Numbered from the stretch's first letter, positions 1-8,060 are shown. The stretch is DNA of 38,638 nt from an uncultured Dorea sp. (GCA_947652615.1 CANTDX010000033.1:1-38638), one strand, 5' to 3'. Notes: generated by a model not told the origin, from the letters alone. Numbers and translations: made by a program.

Positions 1-309
1 GTTATTATGGCAATCGCGGGCGCTACTAATACTAAAATTAATTACAATTCTTTCACGAAAGGAGATTCTGCAATGTGTACTTTATTTGATGAAATTGCTA
101 GAGAAGCCGAAATGAAAGGCAAGATTGAAGGCAGAACTGAAGGCAGATCCGAGGGCAAGATTGAAGGCAGGGCACAAGAAATTATTGATACCGGTTTTGA
201 ATTTTCCATGTCCAAAAAGGATATTTTACTGCGGTTACAGACTAAGTTAGATATTACCTTGCAGAAGGCTTTGGAATATCTTAACTTGTATGAAAGGAAG
301 GCTCTTTAA
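1..309 (+). CDS. Rpn-family nuclease/transposase, C-terminal part (cut by window start)
   Basis: The frame is open from base 1, so only the last ~100 residues are present. They match the C-terminal part of the copy at 1269-1802 almost residue for residue, including the stretch around GATNTKINYNSF. A run of four-residue repeats of the type EG(R/K)x (about five units) is followed by the same final ~45 residues ending in KAL. Rpn-family proteins are PD-(D/E)XK nucleases that promote RecA-independent recombination; the catalytic part would lie before base 1. It is the first of at least three tandem copies or remnants. Whether this copy is intact cannot be told from the window. Confidence 0.75.
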   Translation, partial: VIMAIAGATNTKINYNSFTKGDSAMCTLFDEIAREAEMKGKIEGRTEGRSEGKIEGRAQEIIDTGFEFSMSKKDILLRLQTKLDITLQKALEYLNLYERKAL

Positions 310-334
310 TCTTTTTACACACTCATTTTCTTTG

Positions 335-395
335 GAATAGCATCTATAGTGATATTGGTTTTATGGATAGATAGATATTGTTATAGATGCCATTC
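335..395 (+). repeat. Inverted repeat after Rpn copy 1
   Basis: Arms GAATAGCATCTATAG and TTATAGATGCCATTC pair with a few mismatches across a ~31-base AT-rich loop. It lies 25 bases after the stop codon and recurs after the second copy (1828-1871). No T-run follows, so it is not a textbook terminator, though it may act as a 3' end. The rest of 310-549 holds only this repeat and the promoter at 503-531. Confidence 0.5.
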
Positions 396-502
396 TCCCA
401 CCCACTTTTAGTCAATACATAGTAAAGTTCATAGTATATCCCACACCTGATCTCTTACCATCTTCTATTGAATTTTGCATTCAAATTATTTTTCGTTTTC
501 CA

Positions 503-531
503 TTGAATTTCACATCATTAAATAGTATAGT
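503..531 (+). promoter_or_regulatory. Probable promoter of the second Rpn copy
   Basis: TTGAAT, a 17-base spacer and TATAGT precede the ATG at 550 by 18 bases. The ribosome binding site, AAGAAAG, is weak. Confidence 0.5.
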
Positions 532-549
532 TAAGAAAGAAGAATTTTT

Positions 550-1802
550 ATGCCTAATAACATTCATAACCATAATGCCGATATCCCTTTAAAAGATTTC
601 TTGCGCCATAACGATCGATTTGCTGATCTCTTCAACGCCTCCCTTTTTCACGGCAGACAGATCATCAAACCCGACGAATTGGAAGAACAAGATACTGAAG
701 CTTCTTTTATCTTGGAGCATAACAATCATTCCGAATCTTATAAAGGCGCCAGAGACCTCCTCAAAATACGGAAGAATTCTTCTGTACTTGGCTTGGAATT
801 CGCAATTCTCGGCATCGAAAATCAAGCACATATCCATTATGCTACGCCCTTGCGCGTTATGGGATATGACTATAGCTCCTATAAGCGGCAGTATGACATT
901 AATGCTTCCAAATACAGAGCCAAAGGTTCGGCAAAGCAGACTGACCTTATTAATACACCTGACAACATCTCTAATGAAGTGATACCTGCCGATACTCCCG
1001 ATAAACTGGATCCGAATGAATTCCTTTCCAGAATGAAGCGCACTGATAAGTTCTCTCCGGTTATAACCATTGTTATTTATTATGGCGAGGAACCTTGGGA
1101 TGGGGCTAGTACAGCATTGCATTAATTTCGAAGTAATAGGTGACTGGATTTTGTGTCAGCGCAAGGCGGAGGAAGGAGGCAATGCGGTGGCATTGTTGAC
1201 TGACAACAACGAAGCGATGGCGCAAAAGGCAGGTGCATATTACTCGAAGATTAATGCAACGCTGTACTGGGTCTCTTCATGAGATGTTGAACATTCCAAA
1301 CGAATTTAAGAAGTATGTGAATGACTACAAGATTCTGCTGATTGAGGCGCGCAATCCCGATTTGGTTTTTCATAACTCTGACAATATAGATTTCTTTAAC
1401 CTCATGGGAATCATTCTTAATAAGAATTTATCCCGCAAAGACGCCAGACAGGAAGCCATTCTATACAGTAATGAACATCAGACTGATAAATCCGTTATTA
1501 TGGCAATCGCGGGCGCTACTAATACTAAAATTAATTACAATTCTTTCACGAAAGGAGATTCTGCAATGTGTACTTTATTTGATGAAATCAGGACCGAAGG
1601 CAGGATTGAAGGCAAGATTGAAGGCAGAACCGAGGGCAGAATTGAAGGCAAGATTGAAGGCAGGGCACAAGAAATTATTGATACCGGTTTTGAATTCTCT
1701 ATGTCCAAAAAGGATATTTTACTGCGCTTACAGACCAAATTAGATATTACTTTACAGAAGGCTTTGGAATATTTTAGCTTGTATGAAAAGAAGGCTCTTT
1801 AA
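550..1802 (+). pseudogene. Rpn-family PD-(D/E)XK nuclease/transposase, interrupted by a small insertion
   Basis: The gene is read in two in-phase blocks, 550-1107 and 1269-1802. Deleting 1108-1268 joins WDGA to GSLHEML, the expected conserved motif, and gives an uninterrupted protein of about 363 residues. As it stands, translation from 550 stops inside the insertion at 1123-1125. The N-terminal block carries the core of the family (LGLEFAILGIENQAHIHY and a GEEPWDG segment). The C-terminal block has the EG(R/K)x repeats (six units, against five in the upstream copy). Rpn proteins are DNA nucleases with transposase-like recombination activity. A promoter lies upstream at 503-531. The family call rests on the overall pattern; I did not assign every catalytic residue. 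Confidence 0.8.
1108..1268. mobile_element. 161-bp MITE-like insertion with ~30-bp terminal inverted repeats
   Basis: The ends AGTACAGCATTGCATTAATT and, read inward from the other side, AGTACAGCGTTGCATTAATC are near-perfect inverted repeats. Over 30 bases they agree at 25 positions. The inside has no convincing ORF but contains a small hairpin (CAATGC-GGTG-GCATTG). The insertion lies exactly between two in-frame halves of the Rpn gene. The bases just outside, TGGGGCT on the left and TGGGTCT on the right (the latter overlapping the last base), look like an imperfect target duplication, but this is uncertain. With no transposase of its own it would need to be moved in trans. Confidence 0.8.
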
Positions 1803-1827
1803 TCCTTTCACACACTCATATTTTGGG

Positions 1828-1871
1828 GAATAGCATCTATAGCGATATTGCTTTTTCCATAGATGCTATTC
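1828..1871 (+). repeat. Inverted repeat after Rpn copy 2
   Basis: Arms GAATAGCATCTATAG and CATAGATGCTATTC pair almost perfectly across a ~15-base loop. It occupies the same place after the stop codon as the hairpin at 335-395, and the sequences around both are alike. This shows that the duplicated unit includes the downstream region. Confidence 0.6.
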
Positions 1872-1982
1872 TCCCACCCGTTCTTGATCAATACATAGTA
1901 AAGTTCATTGTATATCCCACACCTGAACCTTTTACCATCTTTTATTGAATTACACATTCAAATTATTTTTCATTTCCGTTGA

Positions 1983-2075
1983 ATTTCTGGCGCAATAACT
2001 ATCGATTTGCTGATCTCTTCAATGCCTCCCTTTTTCACTGCAGACAGATCATCAAACCCGAAGAACTGGAAGAAC
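1983..2075 (+). pseudogene. Remnant of a third Rpn copy
   Basis: About 90 bases match 597-691 of the second copy (the part coding for LRHNDRFADLFNASLFHGRQ and a few further residues). The promoter-proximal text of the repeat unit jumps directly into this segment at a shared ATTTC, so the start codon and about 90 bases are missing. Homology stops near 2075 and unrelated sequence follows. Bases 2076-2240 hold nothing else I can identify. Confidence 0.7.
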
Positions 2076-2242
2076 TACGTTAATTGATGCCAACGCAACA
2101 GATGGAAAATCAGGCAAGTCATCGGGCTGATTACTTATTATTCGATGTACTAGGGGTAAGTGTGGGTAATTCTTGATCAACACCACAGTGAAGTTTTCGC
2201 AGTAACACCAGAACTGCAAAAAATTTTTTTCCCAAAAAATCC

Positions 2243-2272
2243 TTGTCGTAATTTGAAGAACTGTGTTATACT
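2243..2272 (+). promoter_or_regulatory. Promoter of the membrane protein/metallopeptidase operon
   Basis: TTGTCG, 17 bases, TTATAC (or TATACT with an 18-base spacer). The predicted start lies about 120 bases upstream of the first gene, giving a sizeable leader with no convincing ORF. Confidence 0.5.
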
Positions 2273-2400
2273 GAAGGTGTTCTCAAAAAGTAGGGTACAG
2301 AGGAGCATTGGGATGCTTCTTTTGTTGCCTTGCTTTTTATTTGGTTATAAAGATAGAATGACTGGGAATCTGACAAATCTGATAGAATGGAGAATATAGT

Positions 2401-3606
2401 ATGTATATGAAGCGTCTGGTTCTGCTTTTAACAAATATCTATTGGATTTTCAATATTGTAATCCTATTGGTACTTACATATTATTCGCATAATTATTGCA
2501 ATTGTGGAGTGATCCACCACACACAGCTCTACAGTGAAAGATTGACATGGTTTGGAATCATCACCGCACTTTGGATATCCGGTCTTACAGTAATTGTTTT
2601 TATTCTTACAAAAACGAATGAGATAATATATGGTATTAAATTCAGTAATATTCTTATTTGGCAAGTGACTTTTCCGGGAGTTATTGGCGCCGGCATAGTT
2701 TATGCCGCTTTGTTTCCCTGGGGATTTTGGGCATGTTTTTGCGGAACGGATTCATGCATTATTGTTGATATCTTTTTAATTTTTACATGGCTCATTGGCG
2801 TAAGCTTCTTTGTAATATATTACAGCAAAAAAACAAATGCTTTTAAGGCAATCAAATGTAACACCTATGAACGCATCAAGAAAATTTGTAGCTCATGCGT
2901 AGATTTTGATACTGATTATTTGGGCCGCATCAATCAATTACCACTTATGAAAATGATACGAGGTATGGATCATGACGACTCTGAAGAAACGCAACGGGTA
3001 AAAGATTGTCTGACGGACATTTGCAATCTTTTTAACGAAGAAAATATCATGTATCAGTATTTTATTCTTATGCCAATTGTTTCTTCCTATTGTGAAAAAG
3101 CCGGATGCAAGAAACGTTATGAAGCTGCAAGTACTACCGATTTCTTCTCTGATCTATTAAGACATCATTGGAATTCCAAAAATCAGTTGTGGATCCGGGC
3201 CGGTATTATTTTGCCTATAGCAGAAAAATGGCGAGGCTCGAATAGTGAAATTGACATTGTGAATATTCTGAAGCATTTTCCATGGAGCGACCGCCAGGAA
3301 CTAGTTGTAATCATTCTTCTTTATATCGAGTATTTATTCTGTTGCGGAGATGTAGATGATAAATGCATCGCGGCATTGAAGAAACTGGAATTTTCACGCG
3401 TTATACATGAATTTGCAATAGACAAGAACACCGAAAACACATTATGTGAATTTTGGATTTCCTGGAATTTGCTGGATCATCAGGAAACCTATCGTCTTGA
3501 AGTCTTTAGAAATTTTATACACGACTGGCATAACTGGTCAAACGAAAACTCTGTATGTCAGACATGGATATTAAGAAGATTAATGTGGGAGGAAACAGTA
3601 AAATGA
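2401..3606 (+). CDS. Membrane protein with four N-terminal helices and a cytoplasmic helical domain, function unknown
   Basis: The protein has 401 residues. Hydrophobic segments lie at about residues 5-28, 50-72, 80-104 and 112-137. A ~260-residue polar, probably helical domain follows, rich in Trp, Cys and acidic residues, with no motif I recognise. TGGAGAATA lies just before the ATG; a second in-frame ATG two codons on would serve equally. The stop overlaps the next start (ATGA, 3603-3606), so the two proteins are probably made in coupled amounts and act together. The gene is visibly richer in AT than the housekeeping genes further right. A membrane sensor or effector partner of the downstream putative peptidase is inference only. 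Confidence 0.7.
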   Translation: MYMKRLVLLLTNIYWIFNIVILLVLTYYSHNYCNCGVIHHTQLYSERLTWFGIITALWISGLTVIVFILTKTNEIIYGIKFSNILIWQVTFPGVIGAGIVYAALFPWGFWACFCGTDSCIIVDIFLIFTWLIGVSFFVIYYSKKTNAFKAIKCNTYERIKKICSSCVDFDTDYLGRINQLPLMKMIRGMDHDDSEETQRVKDCLTDICNLFNEENIMYQYFILMPIVSSYCEKAGCKKRYEAASTTDFFSDLLRHHWNSKNQLWIRAGIILPIAEKWRGSNSEIDIVNILKHFPWSDRQELVVIILLYIEYLFCCGDVDDKCIAALKKLEFSRVIHEFAIDKNTENTLCEFWISWNLLDHQETYRLEVFRNFIHDWHNWSNENSVCQTWILRRLMWEETVK

Positions 3607-6278
3607 TTAAATCTGCAATTTTACAATTGTATAAGCACCATTATATTGAGACACATGAGTCTTTGACAACCGGACAATACTCCTGTTGGGGTAACTACGA
3701 CCGTATGTCACTTCTGGCTGTCACACACCAAAACAATACTCTCATCACAAGTCGGGATTCACTGGGCCTGACAGACATGTGGTATCAATTATCCGGTATT
3801 ATTGGCAGTCAGGACGGCGCTTACAGCCAGCAATGTATTGGTCTGATATATGAAGGCACTCAGGAAAATACTCTTACATCCTTTTTAACGCCTGATGAGT
3901 ATTTTTGCTGTGCCTGCCTGTTAAAACTCAAAAATTCTTACCAGACCAATGTCTATAATAAATTAAAGCAATATTCAAGGGAATTTGTCGATAATGAGAG
4001 TTATGTCAACAGTCTGTTTTTTCGCACAATAGATAACGCGGATGCAGTAATCTTAATAAAAGGAAACAGTTATAAAAAAATTGTGGAACAAGTACTTAGT
4101 ATAAGCAAAGACAATCCTGAAATATTATACACTTATTCCATATGCGGAGTGAACCAGGAGTACCTGGACAATGTCAATTGGAACGGTGCAAAACACCCTT
4201 TGCTCAATGATCCTATTCAACAAATTACCAGCCGAATCATAGCAAAACCATCTGTTGATACAAAAGATTTGGAAAATAGAATTGGCGGAAGCGGAGAATG
4301 GGCATGGGTATTTGGTAATACAGATATATTATGGAATATGAACTCACAGGGACTTACAATTAACCAAGCCATTGATCTGATGCGTCCCAATATCGACGAA
4401 AAATCAAAAGCAGCGAATCCAGTGATTAATTCATTGCCGCCTTTATTCGGCAATGAAATCTATGGATCGACTACCGAGATCATTCCTGAGTTTTATAAAT
4501 ATCCTGCCACAAAGAAAAAAATGAATTCTCCATACTTTCAGACTACTCACGAAGAACAATGGTGCAGAAAACGCATAAAAGAACTGAAGAATCGTCTGCA
4601 ACAAAGCCATGACGAAAAAAATGATATGCTGTACTCCTATTACCTTGCACTGATACAATCTTTGACTATGATTGTTCCTTACGAAGAATCCTCGTTTGCC
4701 AAAGATATATTTTATATTGTATTTCCATCGCTACTGATGTTTCACAAGCAGTTAGATACGGCTCTGAGCGAAGCGCAGAACAACTCTGTCAGCTACAGAA
4801 AAATGGGAGGAAGATGGGATGTATTGATCAAAAATCTTGCTAGTTATCTGGATATGTTAGATCAAATCATTTACCGGTCAATTCACTCTGAACAAACCTT
4901 TTTCATGGTCCCTGGTTACTGCGGTGCACTCTATACAATTTTACCGAAATTAAGTATGATGTACATGGCTCTTCTATATGCTGGAATCGACGCTCTGCAA
5001 GAACAAGCGGGTGTATATGAATGCTGTCTCTATCCGGTGGTCGATTCAAAACCTTGCACGACAGAAGTAGATTTCCATTTGCAACCTGCAGAACGTCTGA
5101 TTGAAATTAAGATTTCACAGAGAAGTATGTTTTCCGCAAATCTTATGCCTATTTTGTTACTCCATGAGCTCTCTCATTATATAGGCAAAAGCCGGAATCG
5201 GCCATACCGGGCTTACTGCATGATTCAGACTTGGGGCGAAGTCCTGACAGAATTGCTTCTGGGAGATCACGAAGAGCTTACCAATACTTTTCAAGAAGAA
5301 TGCCTTGACTTAATCTATGAAGAGAACAAAAACGACGTGTGGATGTATATAACCAAAGAATTAGAAGTTCGGATGAAAAAAGGAGCACTACAAGAAGAAG
5401 CATATTTTGATGATTTTTTTGATGAACTGGTCTGCCACAGCAAAGAAATTCTGGAAGATACCGACAGTATCCTCCGAAGCACACTCCAACGAAAAGGCCC
5501 TAAGTTAAAAGAGAAAATTTGTGAAAATCGTGATTCAAAAGACTTTACAAAACGAATCTGTGAAGTTGAAAACTTATATTCTATATTAAAGAACAAAATG
5601 TCCGGAATTTTGACTAATGAACGTACCGAACGACTGGAAGCTAATATGAAAATCTGCTTTAAGGAGACTTTCGCTGATATCATCGCACTGTATTTGATTG
5701 GTTTCCAAAGCGCTCCCAGACTTTTTGAAAGATACCTGGAAGCATTTTACCTCTCAGAAGGCGTAAACTTCGAAATCTCAGACATTTCCATTGAATTAAT
5801 CAACAGGGTCGCCGTAACGGCAACAGTGTTACCTAAACTGGACTCCAATGCGAAAAAGAATTGGAATAAACTAATTAATAACCGCATTACAAAATATAAT
5901 AAACAAAAGAACAAAATGAACAGTATTGACTACCTCATCCTGCACGCACATATATATCAGCTCTTAATGGAAAAAGGTGACAATGCTATAACGGGAAAGA
6001 TTTTGAATGAAATTCGTCGGCTGGAGCCTGTTGAATCTAAAGAGTCAATTGCTAAGCTGGAAATGACCTGGACAAGCCAAATGAACTATCTTAATGAAGT
6101 TGTCGAAGATCTGAAACAGACCGGAGTTTCCGGAAATGGCTCCAAAGAGAGAATTCAAAAACTATATTCTCTTCTGGATACCCCCGCTCAAGACACTGCA
6201 AATGACCTAAGCGCTTTCGATGATATTATTCTTTGGTATAAAGGGATAGTTGACAGAAAAAAAAACGATAATCTGTAA
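3603..6278 (+). CDS. Large HExxH zinc-metallopeptidase-like protein, partner of the upstream membrane protein
   Basis: The start is set at 3603, not the earlier in-frame ATG at 3555, because GGGAGGAAAC lies just before it and ATGA overlaps the previous stop. This gives 891 residues. A LLLHELSHYIG motif places HExxH at residues 521-525. About 160 residues later, KETFADIIALY offers Glu688, which fits a gluzincin-type third zinc ligand with the usual ExxAD spacing. The first ~220 residues contain two alpha/beta-looking segments (around LLAVTHQNN and AVILIKGNS) that I cannot assign. A helical middle section and a charged helical C-terminus flank the catalytic part. No signal peptide or membrane helix is visible, so it should be cytoplasmic. 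The family is not recognised; activity, substrate and any defence role are inference. Confidence 0.75.
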   Translation: MIKSAILQLYKHHYIETHESLTTGQYSCWGNYDRMSLLAVTHQNNTLITSRDSLGLTDMWYQLSGIIGSQDGAYSQQCIGLIYEGTQENTLTSFLTPDEYFCCACLLKLKNSYQTNVYNKLKQYSREFVDNESYVNSLFFRTIDNADAVILIKGNSYKKIVEQVLSISKDNPEILYTYSICGVNQEYLDNVNWNGAKHPLLNDPIQQITSRIIAKPSVDTKDLENRIGGSGEWAWVFGNTDILWNMNSQGLTINQAIDLMRPNIDEKSKAANPVINSLPPLFGNEIYGSTTEIIPEFYKYPATKKKMNSPYFQTTHEEQWCRKRIKELKNRLQQSHDEKNDMLYSYYLALIQSLTMIVPYEESSFAKDIFYIVFPSLLMFHKQLDTALSEAQNNSVSYRKMGGRWDVLIKNLASYLDMLDQIIYRSIHSEQTFFMVPGYCGALYTILPKLSMMYMALLYAGIDALQEQAGVYECCLYPVVDSKPCTTEVDFHLQPAERLIEIKISQRSMFSANLMPILLLHELSHYIGKSRNRPYRAYCMIQTWGEVLTELLLGDHEELTNTFQEECLDLIYEENKNDVWMYITKELEVRMKKGALQEEAYFDDFFDELVCHSKEILEDTDSILRSTLQRKGPKLKEKICENRDSKDFTKRICEVENLYSILKNKMSGILTNERTERLEANMKICFKETFADIIALYLIGFQSAPRLFERYLEAFYLSEGVNFEISDISIELINRVAVTATVLPKLDSNAKKNWNKLINNRITKYNKQKNKMNSIDYLILHAHIYQLLMEKGDNAITGKILNEIRRLEPVESKESIAKLEMTWTSQMNYLNEVVEDLKQTGVSGNGSKERIQKLYSLLDTPAQDTANDLSAFDDIILWYKGIVDRKKNDNL

Positions 6279-6366
6279 CCAATATATCAATTGCATACAT
6301 ATTTTATAAAAGGTAATACATACTCATATCTAGAAAGATGATATCTGCTGTAAAATCAGAGATATC

Positions 6367-6396
6367 TTGACAAAAAGAGTTCATAAATGTTAAAGT
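6367..6396 (+). promoter_or_regulatory. Probable promoter of the 76-aa gene
   Basis: A consensus TTGACA is followed after 18 bases by TAAAGT, a weaker -10 element. It sits ~75 bases before the small gene. Confidence 0.45.
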
Positions 6397-6471
6397 AACT
6401 ATAAGTATATTCCCGACAAAGGAATCCGAACGTAAATATAATACATTCCAAGTCGGTAGAAAGGAGAGCTT

Positions 6472-6702
6472 ATGAAACAAAAAGTGTTTGTTCAGGGAAG
6501 AGAAGCACAGCCTGTATGGCTGAAGCAAGAGTATGTCCGGTCAAAAGAAAGAAAGAATAGTTTTTCGGAGATTAATTTTTCACAGTTTGACTTTTCACAG
6601 ACAAACACTGCCGAAAAGACCCACCACAACGGTTATCAAGTAAGACGGATTGGGAATCGGGATCCCTTTGCGAACGGTGATGCCTGGAAAAGTACGCTCT
6701 AA
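6472..6702 (+). CDS. Small hypothetical protein (76 aa)
   Basis: GAAAGGAGAGCTT precedes the ATG at good spacing and a TTGACA-type promoter lies upstream, so translation is likely. The product is polar, with no signal or membrane segment. It contains two FSQFDFSQ-like Phe/Ser repeats in the middle and a basic, glycine-rich C-terminal third (YQVRRIGNRDPF). I do not recognise the family. It stands alone between the peptidase operon and an inverted-repeat element; the element begins 22 bases after the stop, so the C-terminus could have been altered by it. Confidence 0.5.
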   Translation: MKQKVFVQGREAQPVWLKQEYVRSKERKNSFSEINFSQFDFSQTNTAEKTHHNGYQVRRIGNRDPFANGDAWKSTL

Positions 6703-6723
6703 TGAACCAACAGTATCAAAGAG

Positions 6724-6820
6724 GGGGCTGTCGGGAAATGAAATTTTCACACAATATCTTGCCGTGGTGTCTAATCTGTTTCCGTATATTGTGGTTAAAT
6801 TATCATTTCCCGACAGCCCC
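6724..6820. mobile_element. 97-bp inverted-repeat element, MITE-like
   Basis: The ends are an exact 18-base inverted repeat: GGGGCTGTCGGGAAATGA at 6724-6741 and its complement at 6803-6820. The 61 bases between are AT-rich and non-coding. GGGGCTGTC-type ends are common on insertion sequences, so this is probably a non-autonomous remnant. No clear target duplication is seen. A large terminator-like hairpin is the alternative. Confidence 0.55.
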
Positions 6821-6944
6821 TTACTGTTTAGCTGTCTGTTATTGGTAGTTTCTTTATAATTATCACCGTATGAAAATATACCTCCACAGGCTCATAACCT
6901 CTCCCTTCTATGCATATGATGATGCAAGGGAGTGTGATCAAATT

Positions 6945-7424
6945 ATGATAGATATCAAAGCGAATCCTTCTGCTTATGCAATAATCAAAGGGAATCAGAA
7001 CTATCCGGATATCGAAGGAAGAGTCGATTTTTACGATACATATGGAGGAACCGTGGCTGTGGCATCCATCCGGGGGCTTCCGGCAGAAGCCGCAGAGAAC
7101 AGCTATGGCTTCCATGGATTCCACATTCACGCCGGCAATGCATGTACGGAGAATGCGCAGGGCGAGTTCTCTTCTGCCGTCGGCCATTATAACCCGAAGA
7201 ATACCGTACACCCGGCCCATGCCGGCGACCTTCCGCCGTTATTGTCGAATTCCGGGAACGCCTGGGCGGCAGTGTATACGGATCGCTTTTATCCGGAAGA
7301 CGTCGTTGGGCATACGGTCATTATCCATGAGCGGGCAGATGATTTCCATACTCAACCGTCCGGCGACGCCGGTGAAATGATTGCATGCGGCGAGATTGCA
7401 GCGTGGGATCCGGATATTCGATAA
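6945..7424 (+). CDS. sodC: Cytoplasmic Cu/Zn superoxide dismutase-like protein (SodC family)
   Basis: The family detoxifies superoxide to oxygen and hydrogen peroxide. The usual ligands are visible in order: HIH in GFHIHAG, His in GHYNP, His in VHP and AHAGDL with its Asp, and the His of VIIHERADD. Both disulfide cysteines (NAC and ACGEI) are present. The arginine normally found before ACG is replaced: the text is GDAGEMIACG, so a Met takes that place, and activity may be low or different. An upstream in-frame ATG exists at 6870, but a TATAAT at 6855-6860 would make it nearly leaderless. AAGGGAG 12 bases before 6945 favours this start (159 residues). No signal peptide is seen. Confidence 0.85.
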   Translation: MIDIKANPSAYAIIKGNQNYPDIEGRVDFYDTYGGTVAVASIRGLPAEAAENSYGFHGFHIHAGNACTENAQGEFSSAVGHYNPKNTVHPAHAGDLPPLLSNSGNAWAAVYTDRFYPEDVVGHTVIIHERADDFHTQPSGDAGEMIACGEIAAWDPDIR

Positions 7425-7515
7425 ACTCCATATTCAAAAACCGCCGAATTTTCATCAGATTCCGTTGGATTTGTGTACACATTTCATAAAATATATTTTT
7501 TTCGTTAAAATACTA

Positions 7516-7543
7516 TTTACAAATCGTCTCATACGTGTATAAT
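7516..7543 (+). promoter_or_regulatory. Promoter of the glnB-amt operon
   Basis: TTTACA, a 16-base spacer and TATAAT. The start of transcription should fall near 7550, just before the hairpin at 7561-7590. Confidence 0.7.
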
Positions 7544-7560
7544 GAATACCATCAAAAACG

Positions 7561-7597
7561 AGGGCGTTTTCTTTACGGAGAAAGCGCCCTTCTTTTG
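7561..7597 (+). terminator. Leader terminator/attenuator before glnB
   Basis: AGGGCGTTTTCT pairs with AGAAAGCGCCCT (one mismatch) around a 6-base loop and is followed by TCTTTTGTGT. It lies between the promoter and the glnB start, so it should stop some transcripts early unless countered. Confidence 0.6.
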
Positions 7598-7628
7598 TGT
7601 ATTATAATGGATTACAGGAGGAAGGCAA

Positions 7629-7967
7629 ATGAAAAAACTGGAAATCATCATTCAGCCTGAGAAGCTGGAGGATTTAAAATCCATACTCGACGAGAGTGAA
7701 GTGTCCGGTCTCATGATCAGCAATGTCATGGGGTACGGTAATCAGAAGGGCCATAAGAAAGTATACCGCGGTGCGGAATATAACGTCAATCTTCTGCCGA
7801 AGGTTAAGGTAGAGACTGTCATTGAACCAGAGGTTGCCGAGAAGCTGATCGAGACGATCGTCTCTGAGATCCGGACCGGCAAGTACGGGGACGGCAAGAT
7901 CTTCGTATATGAAGTGGAGGATGCTGTTCGTATCCGAACAGGCGAACGCGGATCCGATGCACTGTAA
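7629..7967 (+). CDS. glnB: PII nitrogen regulatory protein
   Basis: This 112-residue PII protein senses 2-oxoglutarate and ATP/ADP and controls the ammonium channel and other nitrogen targets by direct binding. The T-loop reads VYRGAEYNVNLLPK, with Tyr51 at the site uridylylated in proteobacteria; whether it is modified here is unknown. The C-terminal loop region RTGERG is typical. AGGAGGAAGGCAA precedes the ATG. The ammonium transporter gene follows directly, the usual glnK-amt arrangement, so glnK would be an equally good name. Expression appears to depend on passing the hairpin at 7561-7590. Confidence 0.93.
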   Translation: MKKLEIIIQPEKLEDLKSILDESEVSGLMISNVMGYGNQKGHKKVYRGAEYNVNLLPKVKVETVIEPEVAEKLIETIVSEIRTGKYGDGKIFVYEVEDAVRIRTGERGSDAL

Positions 7968-8002
7968 GAACACAACTGAACATATTCAACATGCTTATCA
8001 AT

Positions 8003-8047
8003 GGAGATAATTACGGGAACAACAGCCGTCATTATCTCCTTTTATTT
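8003..8047 (+). terminator. Terminator-like hairpin between glnB and amt
   Basis: GGAGATAATTACGG pairs with CCGTCATTATCTCC (13 of 14 bases) across a 9-base loop and is followed by TTTTATTT. It ends directly before the GGGAGGA ribosome binding site of amt, so it could lower amt expression relative to glnB or act as a switch. Confidence 0.6.
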
Positions 8048-8060
8048 GGGAGGAATTAAT

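Noticed and set aside
589..1122. Minus-strand ORF opposite the Rpn gene
   Set aside because: It is a shadow of the conserved plus-strand frame, with no start signals.
1590..1670. Repeats in the Rpn C-terminus as a CRISPR or minisatellite
   Set aside because: They are adjacent 12-base units in frame coding for EG(R/K)x, without spacers.
6870..6944. Longer start of the SodC-like protein at 6870
   Set aside because: It lacks a ribosome binding site, and a TATAAT at 6855-6860 would leave almost no leader; the extra residues do not resemble the family.
7561..7590. glnB leader hairpin as an ANTAR-protein target
   Set aside because: The loop is TTACGG, without the A at position 1 and G at position 4 expected for ANTAR hexaloops, and the second hairpin of the usual pair is missing.
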